DNA of 64,000 nt from Lysobacteraceae bacterium NML93-0793. Lineage in GTDB: Bacteria > Pseudomonadota > Gammaproteobacteria > Xanthomonadales > Xanthomonadaceae. The notes beneath the pieces are model-generated. The model saw nothing but the letters and a program-made list of their open reading frames with translations. It did no database searches and was not told where the DNA came from. Each line of letters opens with the position of its first letter. The stretch's first letter is position 1. Of the stretch, positions 7,621 to 17,516 are shown in pieces. Made by a program: the position numbers and the translations under genes. The stretch covers positions 62,001 through 126,000 of the forward strand of contig NTJG01000005.1 of the NCBI GenBank assembly GCA_002324875.1. The letters are read 5' to 3'.

Positions 7621-8943
7621 TCAGCGGACGGTTTCCAGCGTGCGACTGAAGCCGAGGGCCGCGAGCGTGACCACCGCGCCCGACAGCAGGTAGTACCCGA
7701 CGTAGGCCAGGCCGAATTCGCTGCACAGCCACAGGGCCACCAGCGGCGCAAAGCCGGCGCCGAGCAGCCAGGCGATGTCGGACGTCACCGCCGCACCGGT
7801 GTAGCGGTAAATGCTCTCGAAGCGCGACGCGATCGCGTTGCTCGCCTGGCCCAGCGACAGGCCCAGCAATGCGAAGCCGATGACGACGTACGTGGTGCGG
7901 CCGGCCGTGGTGTCGGCACCGAGCAACGGCGCGGCGGCGAAGCTGAACAGCGCGATCGCGACGGCCGCGATGGCCAGCTGACCGCGACGCCCCACCCGGT
8001 CGGCCAGCAGCCCGGACGCCATGATACCCAGGCCACCGACGATCGAGCCCAGGAACAGGCTGCTGAGGAAGTCGGCGGCGTCGTGATCGGTGAACAGCGT
8101 GGCCCAGCTCAGCGGGAAGATCGTGACCAGGTGGAACATCGCGTAGGTCGCCAGCGGGATCAGCGCGCCGACGAAGACCTGCCGGGGATGGGTGCGGATC
8201 GTCTCGAACACCCGGCGGGGCTGCAGTTCCCGCTCCTTGAACAGCTGCACGAACTCCGGCGTGATCACCAGGCGCAGACGTGCGAACAGCGCGACGACGT
8301 TCAGTGCCAGCGCGACGAAGAACGGGAAGCGCCAGCCCCAGGCCATGAAGTCCTCCGGGCTCAGCGCACGCACGAACACGAAGAAGAAGCCACAGGCCAG
8401 CGCGAAGCCGATCGCCGCGCCCAGCTGGGGCACCATCGCGTACCAGCCGCGCCGTTCCTTCGGAGCGCTCAGCGACAGCAGCGACGGCAGGCCGTCCCAG
8501 GCGCCGCCCCAGCCCAGGCCCTGCCCGAACCGGAACACCGCCAGCAGCACCGGCGCGAGCATGCCGGCCTGGGCGTAGCTGGGCAGGAACGCGATCGCCA
8601 TCGTCGAGCCGCACAACAGGAACAGGGCCACCGTCAGCTTGGTCGCGCGGCCGAAGTTGCGGTCGATGGCCATGAAGACCAGAGAGCCGATCGGACGGGC
8701 GATGAAGGCCAGCGCGAAGATCGCGAAGGACTTGAGGGTCGCCTGGACCGGATCGCTGTCGGGGAAGAACAGGTACGGGAACACCAGCACCGAGGCGATG
8801 CCGTAGACGAAGAAGTCGAAGAATTCCGACGTCCGCCCCATGACCACGGGGAACGCGATCTTGCCGGGAGAGACCTCGATCTCGTCGCGGGTCTCGGGCG
8901 CGTCATCCAGCCCGGTGGTGGCTTGCTCTTCGGCTTGGCTCAT
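7621..8943 (-). CDS. MFS transporter, metabolite:H+ symporter (ProP/ShiA-like)
   Basis: A 440-residue, 12-helix inner-membrane transporter. After a ~30-residue acidic cytoplasmic N-terminus comes GRTSEFFDFFVYGIASVLVFP, the typical first helix of the ProP/ShiA/KgtP symporter subfamily (there usually EWYDF). IARPIGSLVFMAIDRNFGRA follows at the loop between helices 2 and 3, then FRFGQGLGWGGAWDG in helix 4. Such proteins take up osmolytes, dicarboxylates or shikimate; the substrate here is not predictable. Monocistronic and divergent from cyoA. GGGGA-N6-TCCCC around 8972-8986 lies between the two starts and could be an operator. Confidence 0.85.
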   Translation of the reverse strand: MSQAEEQATTGLDDAPETRDEIEVSPGKIAFPVVMGRTSEFFDFFVYGIASVLVFPYLFFPDSDPVQATLKSFAIFALAFIARPIGSLVFMAIDRNFGRATKLTVALFLLCGSTMAIAFLPSYAQAGMLAPVLLAVFRFGQGLGWGGAWDGLPSLLSLSAPKERRGWYAMVPQLGAAIGFALACGFFFVFVRALSPEDFMAWGWRFPFFVALALNVVALFARLRLVITPEFVQLFKERELQPRRVFETIRTHPRQVFVGALIPLATYAMFHLVTIFPLSWATLFTDHDAADFLSSLFLGSIVGGLGIMASGLLADRVGRRGQLAIAAVAIALFSFAAAPLLGADTTAGRTTYVVIGFALLGLSLGQASNAIASRFESIYRYTGAAVTSDIAWLLGAGFAPLVALWLCSEFGLAYVGYYLLSGAVVTLAALGFSRTLETVR

Positions 8944-9128
8944 ACGCGCGCTCTCTCTCCGGTCGGTTTATGGGGGATAATAGTCCCCGCGTTGCATTGT
9001 GAACCCGAAACGACCCCGCCGAGCAAGATGCACAGCCGCACGGTCGAACCGGCTCTCCTGAAAACTAGCGTCGGCGCCGTGGCGCCGTCGTCAACTCGTC
9101 CGCCCTCCCCCTTGTCGTCGATCACCCA

Positions 9129-10325
9129 ATGAAATCCTTACTCCGAGCCCTCGCGCTGCTGTCGGCCGCCGTCCTGCTGTCGGGATGCGAATGGACCGTC
9201 ATGCGTCCCGCCGGTGACATCGCGATGCAGCAGCGCGACCTGATTGTGCTCTCCACGATCCTGATGCTGCTGATCATCGTCCCGGTGATCTTCCTGACCT
9301 TCTTCTTCGCCTGGAAGTACCGGGCCTCGAACACCGAGGCCGAGTACGCGCCCGACTGGCACCACTCCACGCGCCTGGAACTGATCATCTGGTCGGCGCC
9401 GCTGGCGATCATCCTGGTGCTGGGCACGGTGACCTGGATCGCGACCCACAAGCTGGATCCGTATCGGCCGCTGGATCGTATCGATGCCAACACGCCGATC
9501 GCCGAGGGCGTCGAGCCGCTGGTGGTCGAGGTGGTGGCGCTCGACTGGAAATGGCTGTTCCTCTATCCCGAGCAGGGCATCGCCACGGTCAACGAGCTCG
9601 CCGCGCCGGTGAACACCCCGATCCAGTTCAAGATCACCTCGTCGTCGATGATGAATTCGTTCTTCATTCCCGCGCTCGCCGGACAGATCTATGCCATGAC
9701 CGGGATGGAGACCAAGCTGCACGCGGTCATCAATCGCGAGGGCGTCTACAAGGGCTTCTCGGGCAATTACAGTGGTGACGGCTTCTCGCACATGCGGTTC
9801 GACTTCCACGGCATGAGCGAGGACGGCTTCGACGCCTGGGTGGAAAAGGTGCGCGCCGAGGGCGTGGCGTTCGGCCGCGACGAGTATCTCGAGCTGGAAA
9901 AGCCGTCCGAGCGTGAGCCGGCCCGCTACTTCTCCGATGTCGATCCGGCGCTCTACGAAGCGATCCTCAACATGTGCGTGGCCCCGGGCACGATGTGCGT
10001 GCACGAGATGGCGCACATCGACAGTCTCGGCGGCGGCGGTGTCGACAGCACCGAGAACTACGCACGCCTGCGCTACGACAACCGCCGCGCGGACCAGCCG
10101 TCGGAAGCCCCGGGTGCGACGTTCCCCGAGGCCGGCCGCGACGCACGCGACACCGAGCCGCAGGGCTTCGAACCGCGTCCGGTCTCGCCGGAAGACACGG
10201 TCCCGCAGCCGACCGAGGAGCTCGACATCGACGAGGGCACCGAGCCGATGCGCCCGTCGCAGACGCGCACGACCGAAGGCGCGCCGGGCAAGGCCGCCGC
10301 CGACGCCGAGGCGGAGCGGCGCTGA
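9129..10325 (+). CDS. cyoA: Cytochrome bo-type quinol oxidase subunit II
   Basis: 398 residues. A lipoprotein signal (LLSGCEW, Cys at ~19) precedes two transmembrane helices (~residues 38-60 and ~82-105) and a periplasmic cupredoxin domain (VEVVALDWKWLFLYPEQGIATVNE). The CuA ligand pattern of cytochrome c oxidases is absent, as expected for quinol oxidases. The last ~80 residues are a disordered, acidic, Pro/Glu/Thr-rich tail, longer than in E. coli CyoA. First gene of cyoABCD; the products reduce O2 with quinol electrons and pump protons. Confidence 0.95.
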   Translation: MKSLLRALALLSAAVLLSGCEWTVMRPAGDIAMQQRDLIVLSTILMLLIIVPVIFLTFFFAWKYRASNTEAEYAPDWHHSTRLELIIWSAPLAIILVLGTVTWIATHKLDPYRPLDRIDANTPIAEGVEPLVVEVVALDWKWLFLYPEQGIATVNELAAPVNTPIQFKITSSSMMNSFFIPALAGQIYAMTGMETKLHAVINREGVYKGFSGNYSGDGFSHMRFDFHGMSEDGFDAWVEKVRAEGVAFGRDEYLELEKPSEREPARYFSDVDPALYEAILNMCVAPGTMCVHEMAHIDSLGGGGVDSTENYARLRYDNRRADQPSEAPGATFPEAGRDARDTEPQGFEPRPVSPEDTVPQPTEELDIDEGTEPMRPSQTRTTEGAPGKAAADAEAERR

Positions 10326-10370
10326 GGCGCCCCTCCGCACTTCACGACACAAGCAACAGGCAGGAACCCC

Positions 10371-12383
10371 ATGTCCGCACCCCAGGACCAGATCCACTCA
10401 CCGGTATTCGGGCGGCTCTCGCTCGATGCGCTGGCCATCCTCCACGACCCCATCATCCTCGTGACCTTCATCGGCACGTTGCTGGGCGGCATCGCGATAC
10501 TGCTGCTGATCACCAAGTACCGCCTGTGGGGCTACTTGTGGAAGGAATGGTTCACCAGCATCGACCACAAGAAGATCGGGATCATGTACTGCATCCTCGG
10601 TCTGGTGATGTTCCTGCGCGGCTTCGCCGACGCCGTGATGATGCGTGCGCATCAGGCCTTGGCGTCCAGCGGCGGCGAAGGCTTCCTGCCGCCGCATCAC
10701 TACGATCAGATCTTCACCGCCCACGGCGTGATCATGATCTTTTTCGTGGCGATGCCGCTGGTGACGGGCCTGATGAACTACATCGTGCCGCTGCAGATCG
10801 GCGCGCGTGACGTTTCGTTCCCGTTCCTCAACAACTTCAGCTTCTGGATGACGGCCGCGGGCGCGGCGCTGATCATGATTTCGCTGTTCGTCGGCGAGTT
10901 CGCGCGTACCGGCTGGCTGGCGTATCCACCACTGTCGGGCGCCGACTACAGTCCGGGCACCGGCATGGACTACTACCTGTGGGGTCTACAGGTGGCGGGC
11001 GTCGGGACCACGCTGTCGGGCATCAATCTGATCGTCACCATCGTCAAGATGCGCGCGCCGGGCATGAAGTTCATGCGCATGCCGATCTTCACCTGGACCT
11101 CGCTCTGCACCAACATCCTCATCGTCGCTTCGTTCCCGATCCTGACGGCGACGCTGGCGCTGCTGACGATGGACCGCTACGTCGGCACGAACTTCTTCAC
11201 GAACGACCTCGGCGGCAGTCCGATGATGTACGTGAACCTGATCTGGATCTGGGGCCACCCGGAGGTCTACATCCTGATCCTGCCGGCGTTCGGCATCTTC
11301 TCCGAGGTCGTGGCCACGTACTGCGGCAAGCGTCTGTTCGGCTACACGTCGATGGTGTACGCCACCGCGGTGATCACGATCCTGTCGTACCTGGTGTGGC
11401 TGCATCACTTCTTCACGATGGGCTCAGGCGCCAGCGTCAATGCCTTCTTCGGCATCACGACGATGATCATCTCGATCCCGACGGGCGCGAAGATCTTCAA
11501 TTGGCTCTTCACGATGTACAAGGGCCGCATCCGCTTCGACGTGCCGATGCTGTGGACGATCGGTTTCATGTTCACCTTCGTCATCGGTGGCATGACCGGC
11601 GTGCTGCTCGCGGTGCCGCCGGCCGACTTCGTGCTGCACAACTCGCTGTTCCTGGTGGCCCACTTCCACAACGTGATCATCGGCGGCGTGCTGTTCGGCC
11701 TGTTCGCCGGCATCGTGTACTGGTTCCCGAAGGCGTTCGGCTTCAAGCTCGACGAGTTCTGGGGCAAGGTCTCGTTCTGGTGCTGGCTGGTCGGCTTCTG
11801 GCTGGCGTTCACTCCGCTCTACATCCTCGGCCTGATGGGCGTCACCCGTCGCCTGAGCCAGTTCGAGGACACCTCGCTGTCGGTGCTGTTCATCGTGGCG
11901 GCGATCGGTGCGGCCCTGGTGGCAGCGGGCATCGCGGCGTTCTTCATGTCGATCATCGTGGCCGTGCGCAATCGCAAGGCGCTGGCCGACGTGACGGGTG
12001 ATCCCTGGAACGGCCGCACGCTGGAGTGGGCGACCTCGTCGCCGCCGCCGGCCTACAACTTCGCGTTCACCCCCGTGATCCACGAGATCGATGCGTGGTC
12101 GGACATGAAGAAGCATGGCTACCAGCGTCCGACCAGCGGCTTCGTGCCGATCCACATGCCCAAGAACACCGGCGCAGGCGTGGTGCTGTCGGCGATCAGC
12201 GTGGCCCTCGGCTTCGCGCTGGTCTGGCACATCTGGTGGATGGCGGGCGCGTCGCTGGTGGCGCTGATCGTCGCGGCGATCTGGCACACCTTCAACTACG
12301 ACCGCGACTACTACATCCCGGCCGAGGACGTGATCGCGACCGAGGACGAACGCACGCGCCAGCTGGCGCAGCAGGCACTCTGA
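10371..12383 (+). CDS. cyoB: Cytochrome bo-type quinol oxidase subunit I
   Basis: 670 residues, the catalytic heme-copper subunit with about 15 transmembrane helices. Visible motifs are [14 protein letters not shown] (a low-spin heme ligand), [17 protein letters not shown] (CuB His cross-linked to Tyr), LHHFFTMG (two CuB histidines) and [10 protein letters not shown] (heme ligands). The extra N- and C-terminal helices are typical of CyoB rather than CtaD. It lies 45 bases after cyoA. Whether the high-spin heme is O or A cannot be read from this sequence. Confidence 0.97.
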   Translation: MSAPQDQIHSPVFGRLSLDALAILHDPIILVTFIGTLLGGIAILLLITKYRLWGYLWKEWFTSIDHKKIGIMYCILGLVMFLRGFADAVMMRAHQALASSGGEGFLPPHHYDQIFTAHGVIMIFFVAMPLVTGLMNYIVPLQIGARDVSFPFLNNFSFWMTAAGAALIMISLFVGEFARTGWLAYPPLSGADYSPGTGMDYYLWGLQVAGVGTTLSGINLIVTIVKMRAPGMKFMRMPIFTWTSLCTNILIVASFPILTATLALLTMDRYVGTNFFTNDLGGSPMMYVNLIWIWGHPEVYILILPAFGIFSEVVATYCGKRLFGYTSMVYATAVITILSYLVWLHHFFTMGSGASVNAFFGITTMIISIPTGAKIFNWLFTMYKGRIRFDVPMLWTIGFMFTFVIGGMTGVLLAVPPADFVLHNSLFLVAHFHNVIIGGVLFGLFAGIVYWFPKAFGFKLDEFWGKVSFWCWLVGFWLAFTPLYILGLMGVTRRLSQFEDTSLSVLFIVAAIGAALVAAGIAAFFMSIIVAVRNRKALADVTGDPWNGRTLEWATSSPPPAYNFAFTPVIHEIDAWSDMKKHGYQRPTSGFVPIHMPKNTGAGVVLSAISVALGFALVWHIWWMAGASLVALIVAAIWHTFNYDRDYYIPAEDVIATEDERTRQLAQQAL

Positions 12384-12385
12384 AC

Positions 12386-13036
12386 ATGGCACAGACGATT
12401 TCCAACACCGGCACCACCGAGCGCGTGTACCACGTCATAGAGGACCCGCACGCGCACGACGACGGGCACGCGCACCATCCGGAAACCGGAACCAATCTCG
12501 GGTTCTGGATCTACCTGATGAGCGACTGTCTGATCTTCGCGATCCTGTTCGCCGTCCACGCCGTGCTCGGCCGCAACTACGCGGCCGGTCCGTCGCCGGC
12601 CGACCTGTTCGATCTGCGCCTGATCCTGATCGCGACGTTCATGCTGCTGTTCTCGTCGATCACGTACGGCTTCGCGATGCTCAATTCGTACAAGAACAAC
12701 ATCAACCGGACGATCGGCTGGCTGCTGGTCACCGGCCTGTTCGGCCTGGCGTTCCTGGGCATCGAGATCTACGAGTTCCAGCATCTCGTGCATCTGGAAG
12801 CGACGCCGCAGCGCAGTGCGTTCCTGTCGTCGTTCTTCACCCTGGTCGGCACCCACGGCCTGCACGTCACCTTCGGCCTGATCTGGCTGGTGACGCTGGT
12901 GGTGCAGCTCAAAAAGCACGGCCTGATCGAAGCCAACCGTCGCCGCCTGATGTGCCTGTCGATGTTCTGGCACTTCCTGGACGTGATCTGGATCGGCGTC
13001 TTCTCGTATGTCTATCTGATGGGAGTCGTGGGATGA
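12386..13036 (+). CDS. cyoC: Cytochrome bo-type quinol oxidase subunit III
   Basis: 216 residues with five transmembrane helices. A His/Asp-rich cytoplasmic N-terminus ([17 protein letters not shown]) precedes [20 protein letters not shown]. The [11 protein letters not shown] and [13 protein letters not shown] segments are characteristic. The ATG at 12386 lies two bases after the cyoB stop, and the gene overlaps cyoD by four bases. It is a structural and assembly subunit of the oxidase. Confidence 0.96.
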   Translation: MAQTISNTGTTERVYHVIEDPHAHDDGHAHHPETGTNLGFWIYLMSDCLIFAILFAVHAVLGRNYAAGPSPADLFDLRLILIATFMLLFSSITYGFAMLNSYKNNINRTIGWLLVTGLFGLAFLGIEIYEFQHLVHLEATPQRSAFLSSFFTLVGTHGLHVTFGLIWLVTLVVQLKKHGLIEANRRRLMCLSMFWHFLDVIWIGVFSYVYLMGVVG

Positions 13037-13440
13037 GCCACACCACCACCAATCAAACCGCCGCCACGCGCGCCAACGACCACGCCCACGAGCCGGCGCA
13101 TGACGGCCACAGCCACGGCAGCATGCGCGACTATGTGACCGGCTTCGTGCTGTCGGTGATCCTCACCGTGATCCCGTTCTGGCTGGTCATGGGCGAGGTG
13201 CTGGAGAGCCGCGTCTGGACGGTCGCGCTGATCATGCTCTTCGGCGCCGTGCAGATCGTGGTCCACATGGTCTACTTCCTGCACATGAACCGGAAATCGG
13301 AAGGCGGCTGGATCCTCTCGTCGCTGCTGTTCACCGGCATCATCATCGTCATCGCGCTCGCCGGCTCGTTGTGGGTCATGCACCACCTCAACACCAACAT
13401 GATGCCGATGTCGCCGGAGCAGATGCGCGTCGCCCCCTGA
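13033..13440 (+). CDS. cyoD: Cytochrome bo-type quinol oxidase subunit IV
   Basis: 135 residues: a His-rich N-terminal tail followed by three transmembrane helices ([63 protein letters not shown]), the standard CyoD/CtaF pattern. The ATG overlaps the cyoC stop (ATGA). It assists CuB binding in subunit I. It is followed not by cyoE (heme O synthase) but by a SURF1 gene 16 bases downstream. Confidence 0.95.
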   Translation: MSHTTTNQTAATRANDHAHEPAHDGHSHGSMRDYVTGFVLSVILTVIPFWLVMGEVLESRVWTVALIMLFGAVQIVVHMVYFLHMNRKSEGGWILSSLLFTGIIIVIALAGSLWVMHHLNTNMMPMSPEQMRVAP

Positions 13441-13456
13441 CGCGCGCCTGCCTGCC

Positions 13457-14197
13457 GTGGACGATCACCCTGCCCGCCCGCGACGCCCGCTGATCCGCTG
13501 GGCGTTGCTCGGGTTCCTGCTGGTGGCGGCTGTCGGCTTCGTCGCGCTCGGCGTGTGGCAGGTGGAGCGTCTGGGCTGGAAGCGCGACCTGATCGCGCGC
13601 GTCGATGCCCGCGTGCATGCCGAGCCGGTGGCCCTGCCCCCCGCGTCGGGCTGGACGGACATCGACCCGGCGGACGACGAATTCCGCCGCGTGCAGCTGC
13701 GCGGGCGCTTCCTGCACAGCCAGGAAGTGGCGGTCTATGCGTCGACCGACCTCGGTCCCGGCTACTGGATCATGACCCCGCTGGCCACCGGGGACGGCAC
13801 GGTGTGGATCAATCGCGGCTACGTCGACAATGCGCATCGCCGGGCGGACACTCGCGCGCGGGTGTCGGAAGACGATGTCGTTTCGGTCACCGGCCTGCTG
13901 CGTCGGCCGGACCGCCCGCATCTGTTCCTGCGCGACAACGTGCCGGACGAAGACCGCTGGTATCTGCGGATTCCCGCCGAGATGTCGGCCGCGCGCAGCG
14001 TTCCCGGTCCGGTCGCGCCGTTCTTCGTGGATGCCCAGAACCGCATCGATACCGGCAACTGGCCGGTGCCGGGCCTCACCATCATCCGCTTTCCGAACAA
14101 TCACCTCAGCTATGCGCTGACCTGGTTCGGCATGGCGCTGCTCGCGCTGCTGGCGGCGGGCTTCGTGCTGCGCAGCGAGTTCAGACGTCGCGACTGA
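13457..14197 (+). CDS. SURF1-family oxidase assembly protein
   Basis: 246 residues starting with GTG, 16 bases after the cyoD stop. Two transmembrane helices (residues ~14-34 and ~218-238) flank a periplasmic domain, the SURF1 layout. Family motifs are GVWQVERLGWKRDLI after helix 1, a WINRGYVD block, and NNHLSYALTWFGMALLALL at the end. SURF1 proteins help insert heme into subunit I of heme-copper oxidases, and dedicated copies for quinol oxidases are known. Its position in the cyo operon suggests it serves this enzyme. Confidence 0.9.
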   Translation: MDDHPARPRRPLIRWALLGFLLVAAVGFVALGVWQVERLGWKRDLIARVDARVHAEPVALPPASGWTDIDPADDEFRRVQLRGRFLHSQEVAVYASTDLGPGYWIMTPLATGDGTVWINRGYVDNAHRRADTRARVSEDDVVSVTGLLRRPDRPHLFLRDNVPDEDRWYLRIPAEMSAARSVPGPVAPFFVDAQNRIDTGNWPVPGLTIIRFPNNHLSYALTWFGMALLALLAAGFVLRSEFRRRD

Positions 14198-14252
14198 GCT
14201 CGGCGCGCCGCGAAATCCGCGACAGCCGGCGTGATGCCGACTGGGACGGAAA

Positions 14253-14594
14253 TCAGAGCGCCTTGGCGGCGTCGGTCGTGAAGCTTTCGCCGCAGCCGCA
14301 TTCGGCGGCCGCGTTCGGGTTGCGGAACACGAATTCCTGGTTCAGCCCCTTCTGCGCGAAATCGATCTCGGTGCCGTCGACCATCGGGCGGCTCTGCGCG
14401 TCGACGTAGATCCGCACGCCGTCCTGCTCGGTGATCGTGTCGCCGGGCTGTTCCTCGCGCGCCAGATCGACGACATAGCCCCAGCCCGAGCACCCGGTGC
14501 GGGTGACGCCGAAGCGCAGGCCCAAGGCGTCCGGGCTGGACGCGAGGAACCGGCGGGCACGTTCAAGGGCAGCGGGAGCAAGTTCGATAGCCAT
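14253..14594 (-). CDS. IscA/SufA-type iron-sulfur cluster assembly protein
   Basis: 113 residues of the A-type carrier family. The three conserved cysteines are C35 (RTGCSGWGY) and C99/C101 (ECGCGESF). GTEIDFAQKGLNQEFVFRNPN is the usual block before the last motif and looks more like IscA/SufA than ErpA. It binds iron or a [2Fe-2S]/[4Fe-4S] cluster for transfer to apoproteins. It stands alone here, convergent with the SURF1 gene and away from any isc or suf operon, so its exact partner is uncertain. Confidence 0.85.
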   Translation of the reverse strand: MAIELAPAALERARRFLASSPDALGLRFGVTRTGCSGWGYVVDLAREEQPGDTITEQDGVRIYVDAQSRPMVDGTEIDFAQKGLNQEFVFRNPNAAAECGCGESFTTDAAKAL

Positions 14595-14717
14595 GGCGAG
14601 CAGTGTACTCCTGGGTTCGACAGCGCCAGCTGAGCGCGGCCCCGCGCCGCGCCAGCGCGCGACGGCGCGGTTAGACTGTGCGGCCCATCATCGGTCCGGA
14701 TTTCCGGGATTCAAGGC

Positions 14718-16115
14718 ATGACCACGACCAGCGTCCAGCAGGCCCTCGCAGGCCACATTCCCGAAGGCGGCGACGTCACCGTGCGTGGCTGGGTGCGCAC
14801 CCGGCGCGATTCCAAGGCCGGCCTGAGCTTCGTCAATGTCAGCGACGGGTCGTGCTTCGCGCCGATCCAGGTCGTGGCGCCGGACACGCTGGCCAACTAC
14901 GAATCCGAAGTGAAGCGGCTGACCGCCGGCTGCTCGGTGATCGCCACCGGCACGCTGGTCAAATCGCAGGGTCAGGGCCAGAGCTTCGAGATCCAGGCCA
15001 AGTCGCTCGAGGTCGTGGGCTGGGTCGAGGATCCGGAAACCTATCCGATCCAGCCCAAGGCGCACTCGCTGGAGTTCCTGCGCGAGGTCGCGCATCTGCG
15101 TCCACGCACTAACCTGTTCGGCGCGGTCACGCGCATCCGCCACTGCCTGGCGCAGGCCGCGCACCGCTATTTCCACGAGAACGGCTACTACTGGATCAAC
15201 ACGCCGATCGTGACCACGTCCGACGCCGAGGGCGCGGGCCAGATGTTCCGCATCTCGACGCTGGACCTGGCCAACCTGCCGATGCGCGAGGGCAAGGTCG
15301 ATTTCAGCCGCGATTTCTTCGGCAAGGAAGCATTCCTCACCGTGTCCGGCCAGCTCAACGTCGAGGCGTTCTGCCTGGCCATGAGCAAGGTCTACACCTT
15401 CGGCCCGACGTTCCGCGCCGAGAACAGCCACACCACGCGCCACCTGGCCGAGTTCTGGATGATCGAGCCGGAGATCGCGTTCGCGGATCTCGCCGAGAAC
15501 GCGCGGATCTCCGAGGAGTTCCTCAAGTACCTGTTCCGCGCGGTGCTCGACGAGCGCGCAGACGACATGGCCTTCATCGCCGAGCGCGTGCAGAAGGATG
15601 CGGTCACGCGCCTGGAAGGCTTCATCAATGCGCCCTTCGAGCGGATCGAATACACCGAGGCGGTGGATCTGCTGCGCAAGTCCGGCCACAAGTTCGAGTT
15701 CCCGGTCGAATGGGGCCTGGACCTGCAGACCGAGCACGAGCGCTGGCTGACCGAGCAGCACGTCGGCCGCCCGGTCGTGGTGACCAACTATCCCGAACAC
15801 ATCAAGGCGTTCTACATGCGTCTCAACGACGACGGCAAGACCGTGGCCGCGATGGACGTGCTGGCGCCGGGCATCGGCGAGATCATCGGCGGCGCGCAGC
15901 GCGAGGAACGTCTCGACGTGCTCGACGCGCGCATGGACCAGTTCGGCCTCGACCGCGAGCACTACGGCTGGTACCGCGACTTCCGCCGCTACGGCACCGT
16001 GCCGCATGCCGGCTTCGGTCTCGGCTTCGAGCGGCTGATCGTCTACGTCTGCGGCCTGTCGAATATCCGCGACGCGATTCCGTATCCGCGCGCGCCGGGG
16101 CAGGCGGAGTACTGA
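14718..16115 (+). CDS. asnS: Asparaginyl-tRNA synthetase
   Basis: 465 residues. Charges tRNA-Asn with asparagine. An N-terminal OB-fold anticodon-binding domain ([19 protein letters not shown]) precedes the class II catalytic domain, with motif 2 at [16 protein letters not shown] and motif 3 at [21 protein letters not shown]. The ending [12 protein letters not shown] is typical of AsnRS and separates it from AspRS. A GGGATTC-type repeat begins four bases after the stop. Confidence 0.97.
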   Translation: MTTTSVQQALAGHIPEGGDVTVRGWVRTRRDSKAGLSFVNVSDGSCFAPIQVVAPDTLANYESEVKRLTAGCSVIATGTLVKSQGQGQSFEIQAKSLEVVGWVEDPETYPIQPKAHSLEFLREVAHLRPRTNLFGAVTRIRHCLAQAAHRYFHENGYYWINTPIVTTSDAEGAGQMFRISTLDLANLPMREGKVDFSRDFFGKEAFLTVSGQLNVEAFCLAMSKVYTFGPTFRAENSHTTRHLAEFWMIEPEIAFADLAENARISEEFLKYLFRAVLDERADDMAFIAERVQKDAVTRLEGFINAPFERIEYTEAVDLLRKSGHKFEFPVEWGLDLQTEHERWLTEQHVGRPVVVTNYPEHIKAFYMRLNDDGKTVAAMDVLAPGIGEIIGGAQREERLDVLDARMDQFGLDREHYGWYRDFRRYGTVPHAGFGLGFERLIVYVCGLSNIRDAIPYPRAPGQAEY

Positions 16116-16119
16116 GAGG

Positions 16120-16241
16120 CGGGGATTCGGGATTCGGGATTGGGGATTCGGAACGAGCGGATCCCTGAAGATGTTAGAACGATGGAACAGAGAGGCGAGC
16201 ATGCTTTTTCGAATCCCGAATCCCCACTCCCCAATCCCGGC
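16120..16241. repeat. GGGATTC-type inverted repeat element
   Basis: Tandem GGGATTC/GGGATTG heptamers (16121-16150) are matched in opposite orientation by GAATCCC/CAATCCC units (16210-16240) around a 60-base non-repetitive centre. Similar heptamer arrays are, to my knowledge, scattered between genes in Xanthomonadaceae. It may end the asnS transcript as an RNA hairpin. It also abuts or overlaps the possible upstream starts of the next small gene. Confidence 0.75.
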
Positions 16242-16247
16242 CTTCCA

Positions 16248-16550
16248 TTGACCCTCTTCCTCGCCCTGTGCTTCTTCGGCGTCGCGATCGGCGGATTCAC
16301 TGCGTTCGTGATCTTCTGGCCGCTGTCGCTGGTGCATCTGCGCGACCGGCATCCGCCGGTGCGGGAGCGGCTGGGCGACAACGCGTTCATCAGTCCGGCC
16401 GCACTGGCCTGGCTGCTGGCGGGCCGCTACTACGAAGTGCCGGACCGGCAGTTCACCGGGCTGGCGACGCCGGCCCGCATTTCGCTGATGGTGATCCTCG
16501 GTGCACTCGCGGCGTCGGCCGTGCTGTGGCTGTGGTCGATCGCACCCTGA
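16248..16550 (+). CDS. Small membrane protein of unknown function
   Basis: About 100 residues with two transmembrane helices (LFLALCFFGVAIGGFTAFVIFWPL at the start; ISLMVILGALAASAVLWLW at the end). Between them is a soluble loop with HLRDRHPPVRERLGDNAFISP and WLLAGRYYEVPD. I chose the TTG at 16248 because the frame further upstream runs through the repeat element; an in-frame ATG at 16182 and a TTG at 16140 would add repeat-derived residues. Not recognised as a named family. It is followed closely by another small gene. Confidence 0.6.
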   Translation: MTLFLALCFFGVAIGGFTAFVIFWPLSLVHLRDRHPPVRERLGDNAFISPAALAWLLAGRYYEVPDRQFTGLATPARISLMVILGALAASAVLWLWSIAP

Positions 16551-16566
16551 TAAGAGGAAATCCCGC

Positions 16567-16866
16567 ATGACCCGCGACGAATGGTGGCTGGCGAGTCTCG
16601 GCCGCACGGTGATCTGGGCGCGCCTGCGCGTGCTAGAGGCCGGCACCGCCGAGGTGTTCGACAGCGACGGCAACACCCTGCCCTACGACAGCGAGGACAC
16701 CGCCCGCGCGATGCTGATGGACGCGGAGTTCGTCGCATTCGACGGGCTCGACGAGGACGACGCCCGGGCACGCGGCTTTTCGCTCGGCGAGATCGCGCCG
16801 CCCGGGGACGGGGACGACGCGCGGCTGCGCGAACGCATGGTGCAGGCGCTCGGCGCGCGCGCCTGA
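16567..16866 (+). CDS. Small acidic protein of unknown function
   Basis: 99 residues, soluble and acidic, with no signal peptide. It begins MTRDEWWLASLGRTVIWAR and continues with a short beta-rich stretch (AEVFDSDGNTLPYDSEDTARAMLMDAEFVAFDGLDEDDARARGF). It lies 16 bases after the small membrane protein and 9 bases before the PaiB-like gene, so it is probably in the same transcript. I do not recognise the family; the codon use matches its neighbours, which supports it as a real gene. Confidence 0.65.
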   Translation: MTRDEWWLASLGRTVIWARLRVLEAGTAEVFDSDGNTLPYDSEDTARAMLMDAEFVAFDGLDEDDARARGFSLGEIAPPGDGDDARLRERMVQALGARA

Positions 16867-16875
16867 GGTCCGCCG

Positions 16876-17514
16876 ATGGCCACACCGCGAGCCTTCGTCG
16901 ATCCCGATCCCGCGCGCCTCGATGCCTTGCTCGACGCCCATCCCTTCGTCACCCTGATCACGGTGCGCGACGGCGCGCCCGACGCGAGCCACGTGCCGGT
17001 GCTCGCCCGGCGCGAAAACGGGCAGCTGGTGCTCGAAGGCCACTGGGGCCGCGCCAATCCGCAGGCCCGTGACGGCGACGATGTCCTGATACTCGTGCAC
17101 GGGCCGCACGCCTATCTGTCGGCCAGCTGGTATCCCGACAAGGCCGAGCGCGCGCGCGTGCCCACCTGGAACTACGTCGTCGCCCATCTGCGCGGACACC
17201 TGGAGCGCTTCGACGACGACGACGCGCTGGGCGATCTGGTCACGCGCACCGCGGCGCATTTCGAAGCCCGCGTCGATGGTGACTGGCGCTACGATCACGA
17301 GGATCCGCGGGAACGCAGCCAGCTGCGCGGCATCATCGGGTTCCGCCTTCGCGTGCATGCGGCCGAACTGACACGGAAACTGAGTCAGAACCATCCCGAG
17401 ACGAACCGCGCGGCAGTCGTCGATGCGCTCTCGGCGCGGCCCGGCGACGACGCACGCGCGATTGCCGCCCTGATGCGCGACGGCCTGACGTCCACTCACC
17501 TACCGGAGCCCTGA
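16876..17514 (+). CDS. PaiB-type FMN-binding split-barrel protein
   Basis: 212 residues with the PaiB/FMN-binding split-barrel fold. Typical segments are PFVTLITVRDGAPDASHVPVL, LEGHWGRANPQ, YLSASWYPDKAERARVPTWNYV and, near the end, LTRKLSQNHPETNR. In Bacillus, PaiB takes part in repressing sporulation and protease genes; proteobacterial homologues are annotated as transcriptional regulators, but their role is not established and a flavin or heme-related function is equally possible. It lies two bases before the SDR gene. Confidence 0.85.
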   Translation: MATPRAFVDPDPARLDALLDAHPFVTLITVRDGAPDASHVPVLARRENGQLVLEGHWGRANPQARDGDDVLILVHGPHAYLSASWYPDKAERARVPTWNYVVAHLRGHLERFDDDDALGDLVTRTAAHFEARVDGDWRYDHEDPRERSQLRGIIGFRLRVHAAELTRKLSQNHPETNRAAVVDALSARPGDDARAIAALMRDGLTSTHLPEP

Positions 17515-17516
17515 CC

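Noticed and set aside
7613-7631. CCGTCCGC-TCA-GCGGACGG hairpin over the MFS stop codon as a terminator
   Set aside because: The stem is good but it includes the stop codon and lacks a T-run, so it was not listed as a terminator.
7201-9132. A 643-codon plus-strand frame across the MFS gene and the rpsF upstream region
   Set aside because: Gln/Arg/His-rich shadow translation with no recognisable protein character; the MFS transporter on the minus strand explains the coding bias.
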